In this document: one piece after another, positions 1 to 10,275 of the stretch
Layout of the letters: each line of letters begins with the position of its first letter
Numbering within the stretch: position 1 is the stretch's first letter
Source of the DNA: Lineus longissimus
Lineage: Eukaryota; Nemertea; Pilidiophora; Heteronemertea; Lineidae
Direction of reading: 5' to 3'
Length of the DNA: 60,000 nucleotides
Assembly (NCBI RefSeq): GCF_910592395.1
Contig: NC_088321.1
Span: 312,001 to 372,000 of the forward strand
The notes under the pieces: generated by a model
What the model was told of the DNA's origin: nothing
Seen by the model: only the letters and a program-made list of their open reading frames with translations
The model's database searches: none
Program-made: the position numbers and the translations under genes

Positions 1-1205
1 ATCGAGAACACCAGACTTCGCCAGGAGGTCAGCATGTTACGCGGCGGCCACAGTCTCCTCGAAGATGACAAAGTCCTCGACAGTATTGAAGCATCGTTTA
101 AAAAGTTCCATTCCTTCTTGGATCTTTTGAGAGATGCTGGGTGGGTAGAAATACTTCATCTCCAACGAAGAGTGGTGCCGTCAAAACATGGTCTGTGACA
201 GATTCCTGCTTGACTTGGTTTTAATGATATGCCCCGTTGACACTCTCAAATCAATATTTGATTATTGAAGTCGTGGCAAGACTTGAGTCGTTCTTGAAGT
301 GTTCCATGTAGGTCCTCAAAACTGAAATTAAATATATGAGATGCTTTCTTGGAATTTCTCTGCACTCGCATCTACTTACTTATTCCAATTCATCAAATTT
401 CAGTCTCGGACAACTGATCACAATCGCTGGCCTTGACCAGGCGCCCATGTCCGTGCCGACCACCAGCCACCAGTCTCCCTACCACACAGCCTTCCCTGTA
501 ACCAGCTTGTCTGGTCTCCCTCAACACAATATCGATGTCCGCGACCCTCAGTACTATGATGAGGACCCAATAGAGGGCGTGGGGAAACCAAACCAGAGTC
601 TGTACGGCATTCCCGAGGCCTCGCCACCGTCACGAGATCACGCTCGTACCGCAGATGATGCAATTCTGACCGGTTCAATCCGGCCACATCTGATCCCGGA
701 TAATTATACCAACGGTCAGATATTAGACCCAACCCTTCACCAGATGCACGAGGAAGATGACTACTCGTTCAAACCATCGACTGCGGATGAGTTGTATCAG
801 AAGTTACGTCGCCAGGCTGAGGCTGCATTGGAGAGAAGTCGGCCGTATTACGAGGCAGAGTCGCCAGCTGTCGTCACCAGTACGCCGCACAAAACAAAAT
901 CACCCGTCACTGTCCCGGAGACACCGGAGCAAAAAGACGGAATCGCTGGGAGCGCTGAAACTTCACCAAAAGATACGAAACGCGTCTCGCCAAAACCTGC
1001 TGAGAGAAAACGTCAGAGGTCACCGGTGGATGCTGTCTCACCAGATGTGTTTGAAGTCCCGGAGACAGAGGGCGCCAGTGAGGTGTATAGCGACACGTTT
1101 GAACCTTCTGATCGTCATGAGTTGATAAAGTCCATGGAGGATATTACTGAACGCTCGCCGTCACCGTCCGCTGATGTTCCTGAGAGCGAGGAGGACGACT
1201 TCTGA
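1..1205 (+). CDS. CEP78: C-terminal part of a CEP78-like centrosomal coiled-coil protein (5' truncated by window edge, two exons)
   Basis: Coding exons are 1-140 and 404-1205, joined across an intron in phase 2. They give 313 residues and a TGA stop at 1203-1205. The first exon is an amphipathic, Leu/Glu-rich coiled-coil end followed by a conserved-looking block, FKKFHSFLDLLRDAG, which continues across the splice as LGQLITIAGLDQ. This block resembles what I recall of the end of the CEP78 coiled coil. CEP78 is a leucine-rich-repeat plus coiled-coil protein of mature centrioles, which in vertebrates works with the DCAF1 ubiquitin ligase and restrains CP110. The remaining ~260 residues are low-complexity, Ser/Pro-rich and acidic, with one short Lys/Arg/Glu helix (YQKLRRQAEAALERSR), and end ESEEDDF. 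The N-terminal leucine-rich repeats would lie outside the window, so the assignment rests on one short block. The coding structure is solid. The name is moderately sure and another ciliary or centrosomal coiled-coil protein is possible. Confidence 0.62.
141..403 (+). other. Intron of the CEP78-like gene
   Basis: The donor is GG|GTGGGT at 141 and the acceptor is a pyrimidine/AT tract ending in CAG at 401-403. Removing it joins GG to T, making a Gly codon, and gives an uninterrupted frame from residue 46 into the last exon. Reading through instead hits a TGA at 196-198. An ATG at 336 opens the same downstream frame but lies inside the intron. Confidence 0.8.
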
Positions 1206-1450
1206 GAGACAGAGGACACTGGCCAGACCAGTCTGATGTCTTCGATGGCTCGGCCAGCAAACTCCAATGCTACCTGAAGGAAAAGTGTGAATAGACTCTG
1301 AAAATGTAACATTTCTGGAGAGTTTCGTCAGCCTGAGCAGCAGATCAACACCTTATACTAGTAATGAAGATATCTGCTGGTGAATCAGACGAAACTCTCT
1401 GTAAATGTAAGACTTCAGAGTGTCTCTCAATAAACTTTTTTGTTGAGGTT
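1206..1450 (+). terminator. 3' UTR and poly(A) signal of the CEP78-like gene
   Basis: A ~230-bp untranslated tail follows the TGA. A canonical AATAAA lies at 1429-1434, followed by a T-run and a GTTG-rich element at 1435-1450, as expected for cleavage and polyadenylation. A second AATAAA lies at 2108-2113 and could serve a longer alternative 3' UTR. Confidence 0.7.
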
Positions 1451-2354
1451 ATTTGCCAATTTGAAACTGGGCTGGCTCCCAATAAGCTGATGACATTTTT
1501 AGATTTTTGATAAAAGAAATGTAGCTTTTAGATGTTAGTTTGAAGTAAGAGTAGAATGTGGTGGTTTTACATTGTTAGCATTTTTCTGGAAGATATTAGT
1601 ATTTACAAGGTTTTAGAAGTTCTTTCCCTAAAGTCAAAGCTAGTAACAGATGAAACTGGTATGAGGGCAACTGCTGTCAGAAATGACACAAGACTTTTAT
1701 GGTTTACTGTTTTATGATACAGCCAGACAAAGTCAGTTGTGATGGTCTCACCTCTTAGGTACACATGAGGGGAGGGATGGCTAAAACAAGCTGAAACCAG
1801 TTCATGTGTACCAAACTTCTTCCTCTTAGCGTTCGATTTACTGAGTATGTCTATGTACAGAACCAGGCCTGTGTCTCTTATAAACCTGGCTGTCATCTCT
1901 TGTGGTCTCCACTGATGCACCATATGGCCATGGGGCCAATCTCAGAGTGTCCCAGGGTGGGCAGTCCTGGAGCACATGCTCCGGCAAGTGTACTAAACGA
2001 GTGGCCCCGAAGTTGAAACTTCCGATAGGCATGTGAAGAGTGATAAAGCAATGTCTGCTGCACATATTGTGTGATTTAACAAAATGTACTTAAATTTATG
2101 GTAATTTAATAAAGAAACGTAGTATAGTATAAGTCTAAGGTTAGTTTATTTGTCAGATGAGGATGATTACCCCCAATAGTTTATTCTGTGGAAGAAGGTG
2201 GTCCCATTGAGATGTGACCACATTAGACCTAGTTGCATCATTAGTCCTGGAGCTGAGGAGAGTCCTGTGTGACCTCAGTTTGACTCTTGATCCTAGTACG
2301 GGACCCCAGGCGAGTAATAAAACTTGGGTAAACATCGCAGATCATGGACAGAAG
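1451..2354. other. Intergenic or extended 3' UTR; nothing recognisable
   Basis: T-rich sequence with only short accidental reading frames. The AATAAA at 2108-2113 is the only signal noted. Confidence 0.5.
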
Positions 2355-2728
2355 TTCTGAATTTACGCCATCGCCATCTTCAGGGCGAGATAGGAACTGA
2401 AAAGACAATTTGGTCTTTTTAGTTTCTACCTTGCCCTGAAGATGGGGATGGCGTAGTTCTTTCATGAAGTCATTTAAAGTTCTGAACTACGCCATCGCCA
2501 TCTTCAGGGCACGGTAGGAACTGAAAAGACAGTTTGGTCCTTTCAGTTTTTATCTTGCCCTGAAGATGGCGATGGCGTAGTTCCTTCGTGAAGTCATTTA
2601 AAGTTCTGAACTACGCCATCGCCATCTTCAGGGCACGGGAGGAACTGAAAAGACAGTTTTGTCTTTTCAGTTCCTACCTCACCCTGAAGATGGCGACTGC
2701 GTAGTTCTTTCATAAAGTCCATGAGAGT
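2355..2728. repeat. Three tandem ~125-bp units, each a nearly complete palindrome
   Basis: Units start at TTCTGA 2355, 2480 and 2604. Each has an outer inverted pair (GAACTACGCCATCGCCATC with its complement GATGGCGATGGCGTAGTTC) and an inner pair (AGGAACTGAAAAGAC with GTCTTTTCAGTTCCT). Nearly the whole unit could therefore fold into one long hairpin. The third unit has the best inner stem. The spacer between units is a shared AAGTCATTTAAAG. This looks like a fold-back (MITE-like) element amplified in tandem. Confidence 0.85.
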
Positions 2729-2961
2729 CCGATAACCAGCTCAAGGTGGTTTGGCTACGTAGATCTCCGTGGATCGGCGCTAATGTTGTTAATTGACAGC
2801 AATAACTGTCACAAACGGTCACATGATCTGTCAATTATTACAGCACTGTCTTGGCCAATGGATCCAGCAACTACCGCCGCCCTTGGACATCTCATTTATA
2901 ATGCGACCACTGATCTTTCCCGTCCCTGAAAAACACAGCGGATAACTAGCCAATTTCCCGT

Positions 2962-3485
2962 AACCACTAATTTAATTGGTACCAATTAGTGTCGCATGTC
3001 ATCACGTGACCTGTCAATTATCTACAAGTGCCCCTGGAGAGCCGATACGGCCTTGTACAATTTGTACATTACTTGTTGACAGTTCTGGTAGGATGCGACT
3101 GGTTGTTGACGGCTCCACTCCACTCCGATTCTACGAAGCTCTTCATTATCGCGATTCGCAAATTTATGACCAAAATGCATCTTTCGAGCTTCCTTTTGGT
3201 CGCCTCGATTATTCACACTCACTGTAGTCGATCTTGTTGTGAACTGCCCTGAAGGCGAGGTTGGTAATGCGCCCCTCATACAGAAGCATCCGCGAAGCTA
3301 ACGAGACGAGCTCACCTTTACCAAAAATGTTACGACAAGTTTCACCGGTAACCGACGAATCTCCGAAGCAAATCTCAGGTCTGCTTTGGAGATTGGGTTC
3401 AAACCACTGGTCATCAAGCCGGACATTGCCTGACATACCACCTGCCAATCAAGCTATGACACTGATTGGAACCAATTAAGTGGTC
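2962..3485. repeat. Pair of similar palindromic sequences in inverted orientation, ~0.5 kb apart
   Basis: At 2962-2998 there is an ACCACTAATTTAATTGG / TACCAATTAGTGTCGCA palindrome. At 3451-3485 the complement of a close relative appears (TGACACTGATTGG / AACCAATTAAGTGGTC). They could be the ends of a ~0.5-kb non-autonomous element, or two copies of a small palindromic repeat. The interior has no convincing coding sequence. Confidence 0.45.
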
Positions 3486-4616
3486 CCGACAGATTGCGCA
3501 CGCAGTAGTTGGTTGTCGGTTTGATATGCCGTCCGTCGTTGACTTGGTTTCTACTTCAACCCTTCAGTTAGATGATGATAGAAACCTCGAGGCACTTATG
3601 ATATTGACAACAGGGAGGTTTAGTTTTCAATCCGAGATTGAAAACGGAGAGGAGACTCTTTCTTTGGGCTGCGTCATCATCAAGTTGTGTTTTGTTCTTT
3701 TGTTTCTAGAAATACTAGACATTTAAGACGCGCTGTTTCATTGCACTATGGACAACTGGAAACGCGATATCCGTCGTCAAAATGGCATGACCCCGCGTCC
3801 CCGTCCCCGTTTTCGGTTCACAAATCTCAACCTCTCTATTTTAGTGTAAAAGTGCAGCAAATGACTGAACAGACGGTAGACAAGATACCACGACTTTTTC
3901 TATCCTCAGGGGATTTGCACATATTTCCGTATATTTCCTTTTTTACGCGGCCACGTAATAGCGTTATGAATGGAGACAGAAGACCGACAACAAAATTAAT
4001 TAATTACGCCGAAGCACCACGATCGTACGAAAAAGTAGACCGCGGAGGCGAAAAATGTCATCCTCCGTTATAAGCTCATCAGATTGGACGCTGACAGTTT
4101 TATCTCGTGCATGAATGTGATAGGTGTTGTATGGTGGTTACACACCAGGTCGGACGCAGTGGACCGGCCTCGTCCCTCCTATAAGACAGTACAAATAGAG
4201 TGACCCGGGAGTGCAAACGCGCCCCAGTGCCGAAATTAAAAACTTTCAGACACTGGAATAATTGACGTCATCTTGGATGTCGGCATCCTGAGATTCAGGG
4301 TTTGGATAATCCAAGGTTATCCACTGGATCACCAGTTCGTACTGTAAATCTTATCCAAGCCGAATAAGTGCCATTTTCTCTCATAAAGCCTTTTATCTTA
4401 TTAAAAACTAAGATAATATGATCTTTATAAATAAAATCTGACACTTACTGGTGGGTTTTAAGATGATTGTATAGAGAACTATAAACACAGCGTAGTGCAG
4501 CAATCATTTTCGCGGACTTAGTGGTGATGCGTAGCCTCATTATAATAAGAAAGATTCTTTCCTTTTCTATATCCGCGGTACTGCTTTTCAAGATGGTGGC
4601 AAGTTACTAGTTCTAG
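3486..4616. other. Intergenic; no supported feature
   Basis: Short overlapping frames at 3466-4073 show no recognisable domain or codon pattern. An ATTGACGTCAT (CRE-like) site lies at 4260-4270. Confidence 0.4.
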
Positions 4617-4657
4617 CACTAGAGGCGTTGTAAATAACGAAATCAGCGCCTCTAGTG
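4617..4657. repeat. Perfect 11-bp inverted repeat
   Basis: CACTAGAGGCG at 4617-4627 and CGCCTCTAGTG at 4647-4657 are separated by 19 bp. An AAGATGGTGGC motif (YY1-like) lies just upstream near 4590. It may be a fragment of a larger hairpin element. Confidence 0.6.
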
Positions 4658-4952
4658 TCAACATTGCCGGGAGGGTAGTTAGTTTACAGGAACATGTTGG
4701 TACCAGACTCTACCGCAAGGGGCACTGCAGTCACCTTTTCATTTCATGATGATGGCGGGCTGCAGACGCCGGCTCAGTTATACGCGATCACTGACTAAGG
4801 CAGAGCGTGGCGCCAATGAAAATAATAGCGGTCTTGTCTGAGCTGAGGCGAGGTCACCATTCGCCGGCTTTTGTTTGCTACATGGAAGACGCCAGTCGCG
4901 CTCCTCGAACCACGTGTCTTAGTTTCGGTTTGAGGTTGCTTGGTCTTGGGTA

Positions 4953-5345
4953 TTCAGTATTCGTCACGTGGTCATGAGCACATTGAACAGTGGTGTAAGC
5001 CTCCTCGTTGGCCGACATGTTATAGCTCCACACCCTCGCAGTGCTTGTTGACTCGACCGATGCCCGCAGTGCGGTATCAGTCAACACACAACCTAAATCA
5101 TCAGAGCTATTAGATAGACCCTTCCCTCTTTGTCTTGTCCCTCTTTAATCTAATCCCTCGTCGCCTCTCAGACATCTATCAGGTTAGTAGAGTTTCTCGA
5201 TAATAGGTTCTATTGATCCTGGGTACTTTCGGAGACAAGGGCACCCGGCTCCATTCTCCAAACAGATTAAAGCCTGGGATAATCTCTCTGCCAACAAATC
5301 TGAAACTTCCGCGCTGGTCGTCACGTCATGAGCACATTGAACTGC
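4953..5345. repeat. Short repeated segment, two copies (4963-4992 and 5318-5342)
   Basis: Both copies carry CGTCACGT followed by CATGAGCACATTGAAC. The second lies 50 bp before a tRNA-like SINE head, so the segment may belong to the same interspersed repeat family. Confidence 0.5.
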
Positions 5346-5383
5346 TGAATATGTACCGGCTACCGCTATCTCAATTCCAATTG

Positions 5384-5502
5384 TACTTCGGTAGCTCAGT
5401 GGTCTGAGGCGCCGACCCGATTGGCTTTTTCTTTTTGCCTGGTTCGAATCCCACCGGGGATTCGTTTTAGAAATAAAATGTATCACGCTGTGATACATAT
5501 AG
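5384..5502 (+). mobile_element. tRNA-derived SINE head (tRNA pseudogene) with RNA polymerase III boxes
   Basis: An A box, TAGCTCAGTGG, lies at 5392-5402 and a perfect B box, GGTTCGAATCC, at 5441-5451, ~50 bp apart as in tRNAs and SINEs. It does not fold as a functional tRNA: the acceptor stem has no 3' partner, the T stem pairs only at two positions, and the D stem closes with a G-G mismatch. It is followed by a small palindrome, ATGTATCAC-GCT-GTGATACAT, at 5478-5498. It is read here as a SINE or decayed tRNA gene. Confidence 0.65.
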
Positions 5503-5644
5503 TTCTTTCCACATCCGGTAGATGGCTGAGATAAGTATTAACGTAATAACGGTTTTAGTGCTATCATGGAAGAAATTGATAAAATGCTCAAAACGCCCTG
5601 TCATGCTTTGATACTGCCTGGAATGGTCTGACTTGAGGATTCAG

Positions 5645-5895
5645 CCGTTGCCGGTGATGTCGACGCTATTTCATGCCGTCATCCCCAAAGGGAATCGGAG
5701 ATTTCCCGAACGTTTCCGTTAAATGCCGAATGAAATCGTTTTGGTGTCGATGCCGATAATGCCGATGCTGTTCATGCCGTCATCCGTCGTAGAGGAATCG
5801 GAAATTGCCCGATTGTTTCCGATCATTACCGACGATAATGTGCCGGTGCCGGTGATGCCGACGCTGTTTCATGCCGTCATCCCCAAAGAAACCAA
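5645..5895. repeat. Diverged GATGCCGACGCTGTTTCATGCCGTCATC repeats
   Basis: Three imperfect copies of a GATGYCGACGCT / TTCATGCCGTCATCC block occur at ~5656, ~5760 and ~5856, each with a GGAATCGGA or GAAATTGCCC-like follow-up. Much of the interval is built from GATGCCG words, giving an old, degenerate tandem repeat. Confidence 0.6.
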
Positions 5896-7551
5896 TGGCA
5901 TCCTTAACCTTCACGAAATAAAACAGTGCTCTCCGGCATGCACCGGTGTCTAGTTTTGGTGAGCAATCACGTGCTTTCGTATGGCAGCCACGTTTCGCTC
6001 GAGACCGAGACCTCCTCATCTCTGACGGTAGATTAGCGCGGATCCAGCAGTGATGTGACGAGGCTTTGACTTTGGTGGATTTTAGGAGAAGTCCGGCACT
6101 CAGAGGATGCAAGATCAGGAGAACGGCATCCTGAACCGCAGACCAACACTCGCATCGCCACTGTCGACCGAGGCACGAGGGGAGGAGGATACGACTGATC
6201 TCTGGATTTTCGAGGGTGGGAACGTGGTTGCTTGTATTCAGTAGCGTGTTCGGTTTTTGGGTACCGCACGCAATTTAGGCGAGTTTCGGACCCTTACACA
6301 CAGACGAAGTACGAAGTACCTTAGACGATCCCCCCCCCCCCAATGCATATGAAACCTTGGGAGATCTAGGTAAATCTCTATCAATGATATCTTTCATAAA
6401 CAGGTATATTCATAGGTCAAAAGAATATCGCCTCTATTGACCACTGCCGTGTTACATTCACTGTAGTAAACGTGGTCCCGATCGTCTTCTTCCAACTTGT
6501 CTCTTTTCTATAATGATAATGACAAATCTGCTAAGCCATAAAAGAGAAAGCGCTAGAGGTAATTGACGTGCACTGGATTAACTATTGCCAAACTCCGAAA
6601 TGATCCGTCACTCAGGATGGATTGTCTGCTGCTGGGATTTAATTGGTTTTATCCTGGGCCACGTTTTGACAACACGAAAGATTGTATATGTACGGCGAGA
6701 GTTTCAGCAACAGCGATAGACACAACGGAATGGTAATCCGTTCATATAACATGTAGGTCATCTATTATTTCGTTTCATATGGATTTTATGGGACGACCGT
6801 CTGACATATCGAATGCGGATACGTCTTACCAAAAGCGCCGCGCAAACGAACCATTTTTTGTAGCTGCGACAATATTGCAGGTCGCAACGGTCGCAGATTC
6901 CTGCCTCAGGTACCTGCGAAGGGACCAGTGCAGACGGAAGAATATTGTCGCATGTCGTTATGGTCGCAGGAAGCAGCGACGAAAATTACTCCCTTGCGGG
7001 AAGTTCATCACTGTGAACACTGCATGGATCGTTCTAGTGCAAGCACTTGACCGTCTCCATTGTTATTGAGGATGGGCCAAGTTTCCTCGTCAGGTGATTG
7101 ACCACTGCAGCGCAATTGACCGATCTTAATAAGATCAGGTTATAGATATCGCTGGCATGAGAATGTGCACTTGTTGCATAACAACGAACTGTTAAAATAA
7201 AGGACATCCTTCTGGCCAATTGGAATAGGCTCGATGCGCTACGCTACGCTCGCTCCACTACACACGAGAGATAGTCTGGTCGATCTATCACCTGGCGGCC
7301 TAAATGTGAACCAATGTCGACTTCCTCGCGGTTGGATATCGAATTGACACCGACGCACGTGAATTCCGTGATGGTAGGACATTCAAATTAAACTCACGAC
7401 TGAGTTGACTGTTTATCAGTAGGTCAACTCTGGTGTCACAAGTCGGGATTTTTAGCAACACCATCTTGACTTAAAGTTGTAATAGACGCTACTTTGCCGG
7501 TTTTCGTGCGCCTATTTCAATAGGCCTGTTACACATAAGGTATGCCTTTAT
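5896..7551. other. Intergenic; poly-C tract and short simple repeats only
   Basis: A 12-bp C run lies at 6330-6341, next to two ACGAAGT copies (6305-6318). A CGCTACGCTACGCTCGCTC simple repeat lies near 7238. Reading frames at 6033-6269 and 6779-7069 have no recognisable features. Confidence 0.4.
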
Positions 7552-7686
7552 TAGGGAGTTTTCGCATATTTCCCGGGACGCCAACGTGAACGCCCATCTC
7601 ATTGTTTGGCCACGTGATATAATGAAGATGAACAATGGGATAGCCGTTCACGGCGGACGCTTCGGGGGCTCTGCGAAAACTCCCTA
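7552..7686. mobile_element. ~131-bp hairpin MITE with TA target-site flanks
   Basis: Terminal inverted repeats GGGAGTTTTCGCA at 7554-7566 and GCGAAAACTCCC at 7673-7684 are bordered on both sides by TA (7552-7553 and 7685-7686). The interior continues the fold imperfectly: CCAACGTGAACGCCCATC pairs with GATAGCCGTTCACGG, and CATTGTT with AACAATG, around a ~25-bp loop. TA duplication with short TIRs is typical of Tc1/mariner-mobilised MITEs. No transposase is present. Confidence 0.75.
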
Positions 7687-9956
7687 TGCATTGTATGACA
7701 GGAGCTCTTCACCCAGCTGATTAGCGTCTCCACGTGGATGTTGACTCTATTGTCTTTTTGACAACGTATCTGTACATGACATAGGGTCTGAGGATAGAGC
7801 GACAGTAGATGGGTTTCCCCGCCACTATCGATAAGATGATGTCACTAATGAAAGGCTAACATTTCGTAACATCATAAATGGATCATTTCGTTCCTTACTG
7901 CGAATTCAAACTGGATGATTTCGGAAATGCCACGCTGCGCTGGAAGATGACTATCGTTGCCTCGTGTATGTGGCCGTTCTTTCTAAACATTTGGATACGG
8001 CGAATGGTTTGTTCGCTTGGAACGATACATCTACGGATTTCACTGAGGATGTACAACACGGAATAAGGTAGGATAATATTTTCACTCGAAATGGATCCGT
8101 GGAGAAGTACTTGTTTGAAGGGAGGGAAAGATGACCAGATAATATGGGGTGGGGGCGAAATGGGGGTGGGGCGAAATGTCTCACGATCCTGCTTTTATGT
8201 GTTTCGGCAATCAGGACAAAGCGTGACAAAGGAACAATCACGTTTTATCGTGGTGGCTCCGACTGTCATAGGTACAAATAGCGTCGGGTACACATCGAGG
8301 CCAGAGAGATCAGTGCTAGTCATTTGGAATGGATTTCATTTAAAATGTGGTAATGCAAAGACAAATTGACCAAACTGTTTGTATCTTTAAAAATAAGCAA
8401 CGTCAACATATCACTTTAATTTCTTCGGTTTATCATCAGGTTGGTCTCCAAATACATTCTTATATTTTTCAAAATGCCTTCGAACTCGTCCATGATAAAC
8501 AGCCGAATGTGACTTCTTGAAGGAGTCTGTAAATCATCCTGCCTCTTAGCGAATTAAAATGTGCTCAAGATGAAATGACTGCAATCATAATCCGATGATA
8601 GCTCGGTGGTGGCGAGCCTCACACGGTGGTTGGCGACCAATCACCATAAGAGTGTGCGTACGCCGTAGGCAAAGGGGGTCGGATGACCTCCATTTGGGGA
8701 ACGATCTTTCCCAAGTAATAAAACACCCCGGCCCTCCTTCGGTCAAAACGACCATCTCTGTAGAAATTCCCTGGCTACGTCTGTACAGCGCGATAAAGTA
8801 ATTTGGTAAAATTATTATGAGGTCAATCCAATTCTCGTTGATTGCTCCCGGACACTCTATTCAAGGACATTTCAACCTTCTACACCTGTCACAAAACCGT
8901 TATAGATCATCAAGACTATATCATGAAATTAAATACTTCTGCCTAATGCTTGTAGAGAAAGTGCTATATCATTGATAACGCGTCATACAGCCTACGCTTT
9001 TATCTCGGAAGAAAATGGGATTCGGTTCCTCAAATGCAATTAAAGGATTGTGTTTTGTAGCGGGAAATACTGTAATAGCAGCGACCGGGAAAGGAGAGAG
9101 GAATTTAAACAGAATTGAAATCATGGGTAAAGAAAGACGCTTCATGTACGCAATACGAAGTTTTAATGTGTTGAAGTGAATTTCGCACCTCTATTTCCCG
9201 CGCCAAGTCGGTATCAAAGCAATCGGTGCATTGAGTCATGAGTATGGAATTCCCATACACGAGTTTCTGAATGACACCCGATTGTTTAGATGTTAAACAG
9301 GTCGAATCCAGCTAGCTATCAGCGCCGGAGTTTTAATCAGGGTATGAGAAGGGGTTTCGTGGGCGGTGAAAGCGTAAAGGTATAGACTAAACGCTGATCG
9401 CGCGAAATTCATTTTAAATGAGAACCTCAAAAGTAGTATGGATACGTATGCGGTTTGGTAACTTGACTAGACTCTCTCAGACATGAAGGCATTGAGCATT
9501 TGCCTTTATAGATATTCCTGCCAACACTATATGCATCCCTGAGAAACATTTCAGCGAAAGAAAAAACCCTTTGAACCTTTTCAGAATCTCAAAAACCTGT
9601 AGTTTTTTTTTTATTTCTCTAAAACGCCCAAAGGGGTTATTATTCGTGTGACGCCAAAGAGGATTTTTCAAACGCTAAAAATGTTTTTACTTCTGAGAGT
9701 GTATGGTTAAAAGTAATTAAGGATCTCCTTGAAATGTACAACATCACCGTGTCACGCAGTACATCATAATTATTTACAATCGAGACGACCGCTTTATCAT
9801 GGCGCTCAGCCGTATGCAAATTACAACAATAAATTCACGAGAATTATACTAAGTGTCAAAATTCGATTATAAATGTGATTAATAGCTTGAAGGTGACAGC
9901 CACACTCTTAAAGCTTATTGTGCGGTGGGTGTTGGCTTCAGTGTCTTCGATTGGGT
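7687..9956. other. Intergenic; no supported feature
   Basis: Frames at 7878-8369 and 8595-8801 overlap on both strands and lack domains, splice sites or codon bias that I could support. A purine-rich GGGGTGGGGGCG stretch lies near 8146. Confidence 0.4.
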
Positions 9957-10060
9957 TTACATAAAGTTCACGATGTCATTTGTAACATGTCACTTACGAC
10001 ACCTACGTCATTTCCAAAGAGAGGGTTACATTAGATTCACGACGTCACCTTGACCCTCAT
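9957..10060 (+). mobile_element. Family B MITE-like repeat, copy 1
   Basis: GTTTACATAAAGTTCACGATGTCA at 9956-9979 and GGTTACATTAGATTCACG from 10024 are two related motifs. The second follows CCAAAGAGAG, as in the copies at 13.1 kb and (reverse complement) at the right window edge. The sequence between the motifs is T/C-rich and non-coding. Confidence 0.6.
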
Positions 10061-10072
10061 TATATATGTTAA

Positions 10073-10275
10073 TGTGCCCTGACCTCGCAGCGAAAAGAAT
10101 TTAGGCCAAGCGCAATACACGGTCTATCGTCTTCCAACAAAGCCCGCTCGCACCTCGGCCTAAATTCCCATTGTTCTACTGTCTTATCAATGGGTTATCA
10201 GGGTAAATTTGGATAACACTGTACGTCCCCCACGATGGCAGCTTTCGTGGGGTCGATGTCGAAACTGGATGATAA
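10073..10275 (+). mobile_element. Family A repeat element, copy 1 (single core unit)
   Basis: The left part GCCCTGACCTCGCA...AAGAATTTAGGCC matches the 52.5-kb copy. It is followed by one core unit (AATACACGGTCTATCGTC ... CCTAAAT), then the tail TCCCATTGTTCTACTGTC and a hairpin CCCCACGA...TCGTGGGG near 10227-10253. There is no tandem expansion here. Confidence 0.8.

Noticed and set aside
5384-5465. Functional tRNA gene
   Set aside because: A and B boxes are present but acceptor, D and T stems do not pair properly; called a SINE or pseudogene.
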